64,000 bases of DNA, from the NCBI GenBank assembly GCA_012656075.1, contig JAAKBF010000009.1, forward strand, positions 930,001-994,000. The letters are read 5' to 3'. The notes beneath the pieces are model-generated. The model ran no database searches, was not told the DNA's origin, and saw nothing but the letters and a program-made list of their open reading frames with translations. A program made the translations under genes and the position numbers. Shown here in pieces: positions 19,445 to 31,528 of this stretch; positions within the stretch are counted from its first letter, which is position 1; each line of letters opens with the position of its first letter. This stretch comes from Phytophthora hibernalis. Its lineage: Eukaryota > Oomycota > Peronosporomycetes > Peronosporales > Peronosporaceae.

Positions 19445-20939
19445 ATGGCGCTGCTCTTCGCCGCGGACGACAAATTCGTGGATGTCGTGTCTGAGCTGCA
19501 GGCGCGCGGGTGGCGGCGCCTGCCGTTCGTGGGCTGCCCCAAGTTCGATCTCAAGTGGACCAACTACTCCAAAGTGGCGTGGGGGCGCGTGACGCCCCAT
19601 CAGCTCGTGAACCACCTGCAGCACTCGATTCTGTTCTCGCAGAAGGACAAATTCACGGAATTGGTGTACAATTACGCTAATTGTCAAAATAAGGGGCAGT
19701 TGCGAGTGGATCAATGCTTCCCGAGGACATTTGACTTGAGTAAAGCCCGAGACCAATTGCTCTTGAAGCGGTGGGTCCTGTACAGTGAGGCGGTTGCGGT
19801 GCTAAAAAGGAGTTTAAGCGGGAGTTTGGCGGTGGATGGAGAGCAATTGGAAGCTGCTACGAGACTGGCAAGAGCTGCACTTAATGATGAAGAGTTCTTT
19901 GAGAATTGGAGGAGACAGGGCAAACAGTTAGGAGACGTTGCTAAATTTGAGAAACCATTCTGTTTGAGGGCGCTTGCCTGCAGTAGGAGGGCAATTGAAG
20001 ACATTTTAAGCGAGTTGGAGCAGCGAGACCCGCAGTTTCATGCCATTGATGGTGAGGATGGTGGAAGTGTTTGGATCTGTAAGCCGTCGAATTTGTCGCA
20101 AGGACGAGGGATCGTGCTGTGCAATTCACTGAAAGAGTTAGTTGAGATCACTTCACCTGTTGAAGAGGCTGGGGACATGTCGACGCCGCAGACGAAGTGG
20201 ATTGTGCAGAAGTACATTGAACGACCGCTGCTACTGCAAAATGGCCGCAAGTTTGACATTCGTCAGTGGGTTTTGATCACCGAGCTCGACCCGAAGCCGG
20301 TAGCATTCTGGTTTGACAAGAGCTACCTTCGTTTTTGTTCTCGGAAGTTTGAGTTGACGCGACTACAGGATCGGTTCACACACCTCAGCAACTACTCAGT
20401 TCAACAGTACTTCACCCCCGACAGTATGCCTAAAGAAGATCAGACAGACTCGGGCGTTGATGCTACTGTGCCAGCTAATGCCGCCACTGACACGTTTGAG
20501 CCGATGTGGATGTCGGATCAGTTTCGGAAAGCTCTTAGGTGCGTTTGAGTTGTTTTTACTTACGCCATCAGTCTCATCGATTTCATCTTCGTCAACGAAT
20601 GCAGACAAGAGCACGGACTGGATGTGTGGACGGAAACCATTTTGCCCCAGATGCAGAGTACTGCGCGCCTCGCACTGCTTACAGTATTGCCTAAGCTTAA
20701 AGTTGTCGGGGTACGCCAGGGATTATTGGTGTCTGACAAACCTGAGCTCTAACCAAGATTTGATGTGGTCACTTCAGCGAGGCTTCGAGTGGCTTGGTTT
20801 CGACTTTCTTATAGACGAGAACCACCGTGTATGGTTACTCGAGGTGAATGTGAGTCCGGATGTTAGCCACAGTACCCGAGTCACCGCCGAGCTGGCCCCC
20901 AAAGCTACGGCTGACGCATTTAATCGTACGAATTTGTAG
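19445..20939 (+). CDS. Tubulin-tyrosine-ligase-like enzyme, TTLL3/8 (glycylase) type
   Basis: ATG at 19445; ~470 residues. The N-terminal block (RGWRRLPFVGCPKFDLKWTN) is typical of TTLL3/8/10 glycylases. ATP-grasp motifs follow: WICKPSNLSQGRGIVL, WIVQKYIERPLLL, GRKFDIRQWVLI, FTHLSNYSVQ, and the metal-binding LLEVNVSPDVSHST at the end. Intron 20539-20604 is clear. A second, 47-nt intron (20711-20757) would join the last exon, but the phase is off by one base at a GGGG run, so either one G is missing or the splice differs. The enzyme would add glycine (or another amino acid) to tubulin tails in the flagellar axoneme. Confidence 0.82.
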
Positions 20940-21145
20940 GGAAGCAGGCTTTTGTCTGATGACCTGGCTAATGTGCGATGTATTTCACTTTCATATTTAC
21001 AGTGGTGCTGGACGCCTCGCGATCCCCCGACAACGGATGGCTTCCATTTACACTACATGTAGAGTAATGCTACAAACTTAAGTAGAAGTACGAAACGTCA
21101 GTCTTATATTCATGAACTCGTGCTGTACCAGAAGTATACTTCATC

Positions 21146-23302
21146 CTACGCCATACGTGCACGTAACTCATTTTGCAGGGTGCCATTCTCTTGGCGAACA
21201 CTTTCCAGATCAGTGAGGACCTTGTCCAAATTGCTACTGCTGTCGCGCGCCTCCAGCTGCGAAATCCAATTGTGCAAATCGCGAGCCGCGTTCTCTTTTT
21301 CCAACGTCACCGATAACCAAAATGAGCTCTTCGAACAGTTCGCGGACTTGTGCAAACTTTCGGTAGCAATCAACATAGGCTTCAGCTTTCGTGCTGTTTG
21401 AATTTTGCTCTTGCTGGCAGCACTATATAGCTTTTCCTCAGCCACAGCTTCTGTCCTTTTGAGCTTCTCCGCGGAGATGTTTAGTTGCTTTTGAAGCCCC
21501 TTGATATCCTCCAAAATCTTTGCGATATCCTGCTTCTGCTTGTGGACTTGCTTGATGATATCCATGATTCGTGACGTGTACATGTTGCGTGTCATGGGGC
21601 CACCATCGGGGTGGGTCTTCTCGCCGAGCTTGGCCAATTGCCGTTCTTGGATATTTTCCAAAGCGTGTACACTCTCCATCTTCGAGTGAATAATTCCAGT
21701 GATCTCCAGCATCTCCGTTCTGAACGTTTTAATCTCATGAATGAGTTGTCGGCATCGCATCTTGCGGCTAGATTTCTGGCCATCCAACTCAGCGTACTCC
21801 ATTAGCAGCGGCCCACGTGTGATTTTCATCTGCTGCGCTATCTCCGCCTTCTTTTCTGCGTTTGTTTGGCAAATTGCTTCTAGCTTTGCAATATTTAATT
21901 GAGCTTGAGGGAGCATTGCTATGAGTTGCTTTTGCCTTGCGATATGCTTTTGCATTTCTTGGCCAGTGGATTGAGTTTGAAGTACATGTTGCTGGACTTC
22001 TTGTAGTTCACTACGCTCACGATCGAGTACCTTTCGCATGGCCGCAATGCGATGCTCCGTATCGTCCACCTGTTTTTGCACCTCGTCGAACGATTGTTCC
22101 AACTTCTCCTCTTGTTCTTGCCCCTGAATCACTCTCACCCCACTGGCAATTTTCTTTGAATCCAAGCTGCTCGATGCCCCAGACCCCACCAAGGATCCTT
22201 CTTCCACCGCCATCCGCGTCCCTGAAGATGATGAATCTAGCGAGATCGGCACTTCTGAAAGTGCACTAACCGAGAATACCTGCGGTTGAATAGTCGCAAA
22301 CTTGTCGTCATCCGCTTCTGTTTCTTGCGGAGCTAAAAAGCCACCATCCTCAGCACATGTAGCAGCCTTCAGCTCATCCTGAAGTTTTGGCTGAATCTCC
22401 ACCTCTCCCATATCAACTTCCCCATCAAATTCGTCTTCTCTTAGCAGCATTGTAGCACCGCACTTCTCCACAGCGAAAGCTTCCAAAAGTGACGTTGCCT
22501 TGACAGAGCCGATTGGAAATCCTTCAAAAGCTTACATGTCGATTTCCTATTCCATGGCAGTTCAAGTAGCGACGTCCGTAGTGGCAGTCGTTGGAACCCT
22601 CTCAGTTCTTTAACTTCGCTACTCGGCAGTACATACAGCGTCTTCTCCCGTATCCAGCTCGAGAAAATATTCCCCAACTGCTCATTCTCCAGCACCGAAT
22701 CCTGCCATCCTGCAGCATCCACCCCACCCCCCAAAACATCACTTTTCCCCCGTCCTCCTCGTTTTCCTCCAATTTAGACCTCGGCAGCTTCCCCACGAGC
22801 CACGACAAAATGTTCCTCGTCTCCTTCTCACTCGGATACAGAAAGTGGTTGTACCCACAGTCTCCAGCGTACCCCAACTCCTGCAAAACAAATTTAATAT
22901 TAGTTTTCAAGAAATTTACAGTAGAATATAAAATATGAAAGAACCTTGAGTATGTTGGCGAGCTGGGAGCCCACGCGGTGCCTCGCCGCGACGCCCACCG
23001 GGGCCTTGACGCCTGTAGAAGGAAGAGTGAAGGTGGAACTGTCGTCTTCCTCATGTAGCTGTGTCAGGAACTGAAGAACCACGACGATCAACGCGTCGGA
23101 AGAGAGCTCCGAGACTGTCCAGGACGAGGTCTGCACGGAAGCTTCCAGCCTGGATATTGGGTGCAATTTAAAGGTAAAAATCGTGAAAATCACATGAGCA
23201 GAGGCACGACAATTGATGTGTAGACGAAGGACAACGTGAGAGACTAACGCACCACCCGCTCTGCTGCAGCGCCGCCAAGATGAAGGCGTCGGCTTCTGCC
23301 AT
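21146..23302 (-). CDS. CCDC22: CCDC22 homologue (COMMD/CCDC22/CCDC93 complex)
   Basis: ATG at 23302. Exons 23253-23302, 22945-23149 and 22880 to 21146, with introns of 103 and 64 nt. The N-terminal calponin-homology-like part has the family signature GYNHFLYPSEKE after LGYAGD. The C-terminal coiled coil has the conserved YTSRIMDIIKQVHKQKQDIA block and an end resembling human CCDC22 (LTDLESVRQENGTLQNELRA). CCDC22 works with CCDC93 and COMMD proteins in endosomal cargo recycling with Retriever and WASH, and in NF-kB/cullin control in animals. Two frame breaks in the third exon (G6 run near 22738, and near 22530) are each fixed by one base. Conservation on both sides argues that the gene is intact. 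Confidence 0.9.
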
Positions 23303-23593
23303 GATTCTCAGGCGCCGAAGATTTGAAATGGGTTCGGCCTCTCAAAACTGATAGATACTCTCTCTAAATTGATATGTTTCTTACTTACATGGAAATTGAC
23401 TTTTGCGGTAAATTCATAATTTTTGCCTAAGCAATATAAAAAATTAAACTTTCGACCAAATTAACCCTTTTCCATCGTTAGAAATTGCTGATCATGGTTG
23501 CAATCTATCATCATTTAGTTCGTACTTAGCTGAGCTGTAAAAAGTATCTTCGTCCGCGTCCCTTCACCGGCAGTTCCAGTTAGACCGAGCAAA

Positions 23594-24885
23594 ATGGAAG
23601 TGGAAAGCACCATGCAGCCCGAGTCGGAGCCCGTGGAGCAGCTTGAAAGTGCCCCCGTCAAGGCCGATCCAACACCTGCAGGTTTTGAGGCGTCTGCAGA
23701 GGAGGATTCAGCTATTCCCAATGCAATTTCAGTGGACGTACAAGCGCTGCAGCCGTCGGAACCAGGCATGATGTCGCCCTCGTCTTCCATTGAAGTTCTG
23801 GTCAAGAAGATGCAGGAATTGGTGCACAAGTACAAGACCAAGAGTGGGGTGGACCCAACTACAAACAGCAATAAAGATATTTCTGAGGAGGTTCTGAAGC
23901 TGAGGAGTCGACTACGGGCCCAGGAGCTACTGACGCAGCAGTTGCTGGAGAGAGAAGGGGAACGGGAGGCCGAGAGGGACTACATGAAGAGGAGCGTGCT
24001 GGCCTTGCAGCAGGACCTGCTCCGACTCATGAACATCGTGGAGCTGCAAATGCAGATCCCCACCACCATGACCATGTCTATGATGCCCATGGCTGGCATG
24101 GAGATGGCCTATAGAGGCTCGCCTCGGTATGCGGGATACGTGGGGTGAGTCCGACCTCGACCTCGCCTGGAGGACGAAGTGCTACCAATGGTATGAAGCG
24201 ACCAGCTGAAGGAGGTGACCATGGGCAGGTTCGACTCATGGAGACGGCACTGATCTCCCCGGCACATGATGCAAACACGTTGGCGAAGGAATCCATGTCG
24301 CCCCACTGCAAACGAGCCAAGGTGTCGGCGGCTTCTACGCCCAACAGCAAGCTGAGCAAACGTCCGTGGGGCGCAGATGAAGACGGGAAACTGGGTATCG
24401 CCGTACACACGACCGGTGCAAATGACTGGTCGGCAATTGCCAGGCTGCTGCCAGGTCGGTGTGGGAAGCAGTGTCGGGAGCGCTGGGTGAACCACTTGAG
24501 CCCGGCAGTGAACAAGGAGGCTTGGACGGAGGAAGAGGACGAGCTCATCTTCTCAACGCGCGACCGCATCGGCAACCACTGGGCCGATATCGCTCGCTTG
24601 CTGCCTGGTCGGACGGACAACGCCGTGAAGAACCGCTACTATTCCACCATGAGGCGCCGTGGACGTCAGCTACGCAGCAGTGGCAGTAACAAGAGCCGAT
24701 CACCCGATTCGATGTCCGAGACGTCTGAACTCGCGCTGACCGATGACAAATCTGGCATTACGGGGTCCCTTTCGGGCTCTCCAGCATCATCGGAGATGAG
24801 TGCCGCTGCACTCCCTTGGAAGATATCTGAGCTTGGGGTTTCACGTCTGTATATACCATCAACAAATGAATTCCCTTTGCACTAA
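23594..24885 (+). CDS. R2R3-MYB transcription factor with N-terminal coiled coil
   Basis: ATG at 23594. The first ~180 residues include an acidic start and a coiled coil (~23880-24050, ELLTQQLLEREGEREAERDY). Two MYB repeats lie at ~24355-24510 (RPWGADEDGKL...WSAIARLLPGRCGKQCRERW) and ~24511-24660 (EAWTEEEDELIF...WADIARLLPGRTDNAVKNRY), each with correctly spaced Trp residues. The C-terminus is Ser-rich. At 24142 the two halves are out of frame. Either one G is missing from GTGGGG, or a GTGAGT donor at 24145 is spliced to an AG at 24179, a 35-nt intron that would be very short. The protein should bind DNA in the nucleus; oomycete R2R3 MYBs are often sporulation regulators (family knowledge). 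Confidence 0.82.
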
Positions 24886-24983
24886 ACTGCACGTGTACGT
24901 GCTGCTAGGACGATCTCTTGGTCTGGATCACGCTACAGTCGAACCGTCGCCACGACTCGTCCAAGTTTCAAAAGCATTCGAGG

Positions 24984-26384
24984 ATGACTACAAGAGCTTC
25001 AATTCCTTCCTATACTGCTACCGGATCGTCCAGTGGATCAACTGCATCTTCATCTGTTCCGTCCGGCAGTGGTGGTAAATTTCGTTGGCGTGTAGACACC
25101 GAGAAGAATGTGGTGGTGTGGAACTTTGAGCGTCGAGGCTGGACGAAGACGGAAGGTGACGACTGGAACGTCTACTGGGCGAACAAGACCACGATCAAGA
25201 ACATGTTTAACCCAGAGAACGGGATTCGGTTGGTGGACGGCCAGTACGTGAACCATTTCCCAAACCACTACGAGCTTACTCGAAAAGATCTCCTTGTCAA
25301 GAACATCAAACGCTACAAGAAAGAGATGCTGGCAGTAGCAGCAAATGCTGCGAGCACTTCGAGCCCGGCAATGGGAGGGCCAGCTTTTACTTTGACTTCT
25401 AGTGCCACTACTGCACACACAGCCGCTGAAGTTGGTGGGTCTGGTACTCCTGTAGAGACGCTAGACTTTTTACCGACTACGTACACTCTACCAGCAGACT
25501 ACTCGCTGTTCGTGGAGGAATTCCGGCGCAACCCAAACGTCATGTGGATCATGAAGCCTTGTTCACAGGCCCAAGGCAAAGGAATCTTTATCATCAACAA
25601 GCTCTCTCAGACCAAGAAGTGGGCAAACCAACGGTGGACGAATATGCCCATCAAAGAAGGATATGTCGTCTCCCGCTACATTGAAAACCCATTGCTAGTC
25701 GGCGGCAAGAAGTTCGATCTGCGGATGTACGTTCTGGTGCTGTCTTATCGACCTATGCAAGCTCTCGTGCATCGTGAGGGTTTTGCTCGGTTCTGCAATG
25801 TAAAGTACTCAGCAGCAGCCGATGACATGGACAACCCGTTCATGCACCTCACGAACGTAGCTGTGCAGAAGAACAATGAAGACTACAACAGCAACCACGG
25901 CGGCAAATGGAGCGTAGCGAACTTGTGTCTCTACGTGGAGGCCACGCGTGGTCGTGGTACGGGCGAAAAGCTACTTCGTGACATTCATGCAGTCATGTTG
26001 CATGCACTAAGAGCTGTACAGAACGTGATCATCAACGACCCGCATAGCTTCGAGTGCTACGGCTACGACATCATCGTGGACGACAACCTCAAGCCGTGGC
26101 TCGTGGAAGTAAACGCATCGCCGTCGCTGTCGACCACAACACGAGAAGATCGCAATATGAAGAGTCGACTGCTTCGAGACGTGCTCGAGTTAGCAGTGGC
26201 AGCTGATGCCGGACCCGATCAGCGTCGTGTAGTGATGCCACCACCTACACTCAGTCCTACCACAGGTTTCACGTGGTTACTCAACGAGACAGCTCAACTT
26301 GAAGCTGATCGATTACGAAACGATGCACAGCGCAAAATGCCAAACGAGCATCTAGTGCTCAGTGGAGGTGATAGGTGTTATTAA
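24984..26384 (+). CDS. TTLL1: Tubulin polyglutamylase, TTLL1 type
   Basis: A single-exon protein of 466 residues from the ATG at 24984. After a ~35-residue low-complexity start it matches TTLL1 closely: VVWNFERRGW, DDWNVYWANKTTIKN, VNHFPNHYELTRKDLLVKN, the ATP-grasp IMKPCSQAQGKGIFIINKLS, SRYIENPLLVGGKKFDLRMY, HLTNVAVQKNNEDYN, SFECYGYDIIVDD and VEVNASPSLST. TTLL1 is the catalytic subunit of the complex that adds glutamate chains to alpha-tubulin of ciliary axonemes. It is the second tubulin-modifying enzyme within 5 kb, after the TTLL3/8-type gene at 19445. A Ser/Ala/Thr-rich insert lies around residues 115-145. Confidence 0.95.
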   Translation: MTTRASIPSYTATGSSSGSTASSSVPSGSGGKFRWRVDTEKNVVVWNFERRGWTKTEGDDWNVYWANKTTIKNMFNPENGIRLVDGQYVNHFPNHYELTRKDLLVKNIKRYKKEMLAVAANAASTSSPAMGGPAFTLTSSATTAHTAAEVGGSGTPVETLDFLPTTYTLPADYSLFVEEFRRNPNVMWIMKPCSQAQGKGIFIINKLSQTKKWANQRWTNMPIKEGYVVSRYIENPLLVGGKKFDLRMYVLVLSYRPMQALVHREGFARFCNVKYSAAADDMDNPFMHLTNVAVQKNNEDYNSNHGGKWSVANLCLYVEATRGRGTGEKLLRDIHAVMLHALRAVQNVIINDPHSFECYGYDIIVDDNLKPWLVEVNASPSLSTTTREDRNMKSRLLRDVLELAVAADAGPDQRRVVMPPPTLSPTTGFTWLLNETAQLEADRLRNDAQRKMPNEHLVLSGGDRCY

Positions 26385-26570
26385 ATTGATAGTTACTCAT
26401 CCGACCAACCATAAATCTCGATCTCGTTTAGTTCTTTCTCCGATGTGGAAGGCAGTTTTTCATACGAAAGCAGTTGGAAACGAACGGGTATTTTCATGCC
26501 TACCAAAACGTTTGGAGGCGTGTGAGGATCTGTCCGACGCCTGCAGTTTGTATTTGTGACGAGTACTGGA

Positions 26571-28028
26571 ATGGGGTCGGAGAGAAGGCTGGAGAGGAAG
26601 TTGCGTCGAAAGGAAGAGAAAAAGGGACTTTGTGATGACTCCGAAGTCTCGAGCAAGGTCGAAGTAGACCTGGGCGCTCCTGTCCCTGCTGATGTCATCG
26701 CTGCATCTGATGCTACTTTTGACCATTCGAACGAGGGCAAAGCACAGCGCGTGATGCCGATCGGGGAATTGCCATCCCGTCAGAAGCCCAAGACAGGAAA
26801 GTCTCCAAAGAAGAAAAAGAAGAAACCCGAGGAGGATCAGGAAGGTGAACCTGTTGAATTTCGAGTGAACGGCATTCTTGTCGACCGCGACGTGACAGGA
26901 GGAGCCAAGAAGAACTGGATGGGTGTCTACATGGTTCTCTTTCGAACCAGCACGCCGTTGGGCCAGCGAGTGGCTTTTATCCTGATTGGCCTTGTGACCG
27001 TCAGTGTCTCTGTAGCTGTTCTGGACAGCGTGAAGGAAATTCGGTACGCATTATCAGCTTCCTTACTACGTTCATATTCGCAGCTAACTTGTGTTGTTCT
27101 CGGGATTCAGAGATCTATTTGGCGACTATCTGCTTGTCATCGAGTTCGGATTCACGATGCTGTTCACTGTTGAGTATGGCCTTCGAATTGCTTGCCTCCG
27201 CAGACCAGGCAAGTTTATCTTCAGCCTGCTAGGCTTCGTGGACATGTGCGCTCTGGTGCCGTCATACTTCGCCTACATTTTTCCTGAAGCGCGGCCACTG
27301 CTGCATCTAGCAGTTCTACGGGTCTTCCGCGTGATGCGAGTTTTCCGTTTGATGCGTCTAGCTCGCTTCGTGGATGCTAGTGCCGCATTGACCGACAACA
27401 TCGAGACCAACCGACGGAACATCGCAGTTTTCCTAGTCGCATTGTTCACCGTGATTCTCGTCATTGGTTGTGCAATGTACCTCATCGAAGGCGACCGTCA
27501 ATTCGGTAATATCCCCGTCAGTCTTTACTGGACAGTGGTGACCATCACGACCGTGGGCTACGGTGATATCTCCCCCAGACCATTGTTGGGCGGATTCTTG
27601 CCACAGTAGTGATGTTTGTTGGTTACGGAATTATTGCTAGCCCAACGCTGCTAAGCGCACCAGCGGCGGCACCTGTCACATCAGAGACGATTGACTGCCC
27701 CAAGTTCACCAGAGTACAAGAGTGCCTACGATGCTTCCAGAAGTTTCACCAAGAAAGCGCCAACTTTTGCTGCATGTGCGCGGAACCACTGCGGAAACCT
27801 GAAATCAAGGCTCCCAGAGTAAATGGCGAAGAACGGAGGCGTCCCACAAAGGCACGTGCGTTAACACCTATCGAAAATGAGTTTCTGGTGAAACCTGCAC
27901 AGCCTCAAGCGCTTATTGAAGCAATTGGAAGTGCCAATTCGTTTTTCGAAGAGATGAAGCCTGCAGTGCCTCTCACAGCGCAATCTGAAGAGATCAAACC
28001 CGCAGAGCCCACTAGCATGATTTGCTAA
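26571..28028 (+). CDS. Six-TM voltage-gated K+ channel, bacterial-like, with C-terminal zinc ribbon
   Basis: ATG at 26571; intron 27044-27110. A Lys-rich cytosolic N-terminus (~110 residues) is followed by S1 (VAFILIGLVTVSVSVAVL), S2-S3, an S4 voltage sensor with regularly spaced Arg (VLRVFRVMRVFRLMRLARF) and a pore with the K+ filter TVGYGD at 27550-27567. After the pore the frame must shift in a CCCCC run (~27575); adding one C gives DISPQTIVGRILATVVMFVGYGIIA, the standard S6. The tail carries a CxxC...CxxC zinc ribbon (CLRCFQKFH...FCCMCAEPL), as in many bacterial Kv channels. The GYGIIA S6 and this ribbon differ from animal Kv channels and suggest bacterial ancestry. Confidence 0.85.
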
Positions 28029-28236
28029 AATTCACAAAACGATGAAAGAAATAGATAGCCTAGTCTGGTCATACCTGGACAGATTGGCGGTTGTGATAAA
28101 TGAGAAGTAGGCTCCCTGGTTGTCCTTTTAGCACAGACAAGATTATTTGTCTGAAAGGAGAGAGTGAATTGTAGTTTGCTCTTGGCAAAAATGCATTCGT
28201 GTTGAAGTTTTCCTGATCTACATGCACATTTGGGGG

Positions 28237-30980
28237 TTATGGAGCAAGCATGGCTGGATCTTCTTCCGTGCGCAGCATAGTCAGAGAGGAGTCAAGATTG
28301 ATCACACCAAGCAGTTTGCTGAGTCTCACGACGTAGACCTTAGTCCATGCGCTCATAGCCGCAGTCTTGTGCACACGGTAGAGGTTTACATCCTCTCCAA
28401 CCTGTTAATATTTGCCAAGCAATTGTTTTAGTGCATGTATGTTGAATGCACCGCTCTTTATCGTGAAAGGTGTTACCTGGGGTGGGTAGCTCTCCACAGG
28501 TACCGACGTGAACGAGTAATCATGAAATGGTGGTCCTAGCTCCAGCTGAAACAATAGCGTGTCAGCAGTTGGAGCGATACAATTGAAGGGGACTTACCGG
28601 ACTAGATAGAGAAGTGGCATCTTTAGGTTGGAAATCGACGAGTGAATAGTCTTCCACCATGGCACTCTTCTTCTTGTCGATGTCAAGAATTTTGGACACT
28701 AAATGCTGGATCCTCAGCGAAACATTCGGGTCTTTGGCATCAGGCATCTGTAGAAGATCAAATCTATCAGCCTTATGCTCAATCGTTCCCAAAAATCCAC
28801 ACATTACCTGTTTCCGGTGTGCTGCGATGAAACGCGCCACTGCAATTTCAAGATCATAGCGCCGCAGACATCCCTGCAATGAATAGAAACACCAAAAGCC
28901 GTTAGAACGACGTCATAAACAGCTATCTGGAATTTTTAGGTCTGCAACTGGGACTTACGATCAACATTTGCGTATCGGTACCGTCGCACAGCGGAAGTAT
29001 TCCTCCTTCTTGTATGTGTTCTGGAATTCACGGAGCACAAAGATCGCGTTAGTCTTCCCACGCATTTCATGACGGCTACCTGATGCTTACCAGAGCTTGG
29101 ATGGCCTCCTCGTACGTTGTTTCTTTCGTGAAGAAGGCAGGGACAGGACTCATGTAGTCCTGGGCGATCTTTGGCTCAAGACGTGCTCATTCAAGTCGTA
29201 GCACACCGAGTGAAGCCCTGCCCACCCAGCCATGATATCGTAGATAGAAGGCGAGATTGCTCCGCAGACAAAATATGACACCGTACATGCCGTCATGACG
29301 GGCACCATGTGACTCAACTGAGACGTGAGCTCGAAGAAAATCACTGCTGTGGACACCGTTTGCGTTGCTGATGCAGCAAAGCATGCCGCTCCCACCACAG
29401 CGTACGTGGCCGGAGATTGGGTAGGATTCCAGTACCTCATGAGTGTTTCTCCGTACAGTCGGCCGACAGCAGCACCAATTGTGAACAGAGGTCCGAAGAC
29501 TCCGACTGAGATCGGTGCACCACAAGGTAATAGAGACGTCAAAAACTTGAGGATGATGTAGACAAACAGCGTCACCTGTGGGTATTCCGAGATCTGCGTC
29601 CACTGGCGGAAACTCAAGTTTTGATCACGGAATACTTCATTCACAATCGATCGGTCCGAGAGGCGCATGATGCCGAGCGGGTACGTCAAAATTGCAGTGG
29701 CAAAACAAATTGACACGATGTGGACTGTTCGACGTTTCAGCGAAGGCCCATTGAGGCCGAGTTTCACAAAAAGCCTCATCTGCGCCCACCGAAGCAGCAC
29801 AGCTAGCCTGCAAAATATACCTGCGCCGATCTAAGTATCAATAAACACCAATGCACACGTCAGATTGCAAATTCTCGGTCACTGTTCATTGGTACGTACG
29901 CCAGTGACAACGCCCAGCAGCACAAATGCGAAAATCTCATAGTCCATGTCGAAGCCAGCGAACGTTGTCCGTTCAAAAGCACGTCGCGCTTGAGGAACGT
30001 GATCACGTTAAACACCAGGATACAGACCGAGGAGCAAATAATACCTTCCCACAGGCACTTGATCTCATAATACTTGGCTGTGACTTCAATACTAAAGAGC
30101 AAGCCACCGAGCGGTGCACCAAAGTTTGCGGTGGTGCCGCAAGCCACGGCTGTAGCAATCAGCACAGCAAGCAGATGTGAGTTAAAGGTGTCACCATTCG
30201 CCTATTTGTAAATATTCCTTTACGCACCTGCGCGGATAAAGTTGTAGTTCTCCTGACCAAAGTTGACGCGACGAAACAGTGCCAACTTGCCCATAAGAAA
30301 CCCGATCATAGCCATGAGATGGGTGAATGGACCTGCTCGTCCAACGGACAGGCCAGAACCGGAGGCGATCACTGTGCTGAGCGACTTGGCAACAAGGGTC
30401 CTAAATGACAGCATGTCACCCGGGTTCTGGTACACACCCGCAAAAAGCGCACGCATAACAGGGATACCCGACCCGTCCGATGCTGGCGAGATGAAATGTC
30501 CACAGGAAGTTGCAAGCATTGCCAGAGTAATGCACCAACACAGCCAACATAGAAACCCCGGAAATGAGTCCGTCCCCACCGATTCGATGATGACACGACG
30601 GAATCTGAAGAGCGTCCGACCCAGTTATCGACCAGCAATCTGCAGTTTATACAGAAGATGGTCAACACAATAAAGGCGTGAATCGGTAAGAAAGTACCCA
30701 AGCCTACCCGTAAGCTGCAGCCATGGAACCAAGCAGAACGAGAAACAACCAAGTGATCGGTGAATTCGGAAGTTGCTTACACAACCGAAGTGACCGGAGG
30801 CAGAGCTGTCGCATAGTCAACTCTACCAGCGGGCGTTCGCCTCGCAGCAACTTGTCGTAGTGCTCCGGCGAGTTCGCTCGGTACCAGCAATCTACGCAAT
30901 ACACATAGCATCAATCCAAACGTCAGGTATAATCCACCAAACGTGCAGGGCGGTGGTATCGTACCATAGTTGCCACGCAT
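28237..30980 (-). CDS. CLC-family chloride channel with CBS domains
   Basis: ATG at 30980, stop at 28237, roughly ten exons with 46-80-nt introns. Membrane-domain motifs: SDGSGIPVMRAL, GLSVGRAGPFTHLM, ANFGAPLGGLLFSIEVTAKYY and CGAPISVGVFGPLFTIGAAVGR. The C-terminal exons give two CBS domains (AQDYMSPVPAFF... and VNLYRVHKTAAMSAW...LSKLLGVI). The gating glutamate of GKEGP is alanine (GRAGP, codon 30334-30336), and the proton glutamate is valine (SIEVT, codon 30082-30084), so the protein should be a passive channel rather than a Cl-/H+ exchanger. Frame breaks near 30613, 29972 and 29180 are each repaired by one base. The junction near 30190-30230 is also out of phase and unresolved. Confidence 0.85.
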
Positions 30981-31528
30981 CGTTGGTATTTTTCACTTGG
31001 TGTGAATCGAGCTCTTACAGAGAGAGGATCGCTCCAAGTGGAAAGGTCGGGGACAGGTTCGACTGTTGGTGTCTGTCGTCCGTTTCAACGGCGAGCTCCA
31101 CCCCAGTGGAGTGACCCCACATATGGATACCATGAATTTCGAAGTATTCGCTTTTGTGTATTCCTCGGTGCCTGAATATGCAATTCATGTAACTCATGTT
31201 GGGTAGCATATGAATGCTCTGAAGAGATACTGCGTATGCGGCGTGCCCGCGAAGCAATTAGCAAAAGCTCTATCCAGTTGTTGCGGTCGTGGTTGGTGCC
31301 ACCCTCACTTTGGTTGAAGACTCAAACGATTTTTGTGGCTCAATCTCTGCTGTTGGTAAGACCAAACGCATATGGCTTATGTCTCTAGTGAAAACCTGGC
31401 TCTTAGAGCGCTTGAGAGCTCACTAGCTAATGAGCTGGGGGCAGTGGTGAATTTGCGGGGTTGCGAGATGCTACGTATCCGAATTTCGGGCCCCCAAGTA
31501 TCGAAATCAGCTTTGAAACCTGGGACTG
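30981..31528. other. Intergenic region between divergent genes
   Basis: A 548-bp stretch between the CLC gene (minus) and the decayed receptor kinase (plus). No RNA gene, repeat or conserved frame is seen. The only structure is an imperfect short hairpin (CTCCACCCCAGTGGAG) near 31095. Confidence 0.4.

Noticed and set aside
21146..30980. Calling CCDC22, Kv, CLC and similar broken frames pseudogenes
   Set aside because: Conserved motifs continue perfectly on both sides of each break, and one added base repairs each. Sequencing error is the better explanation.
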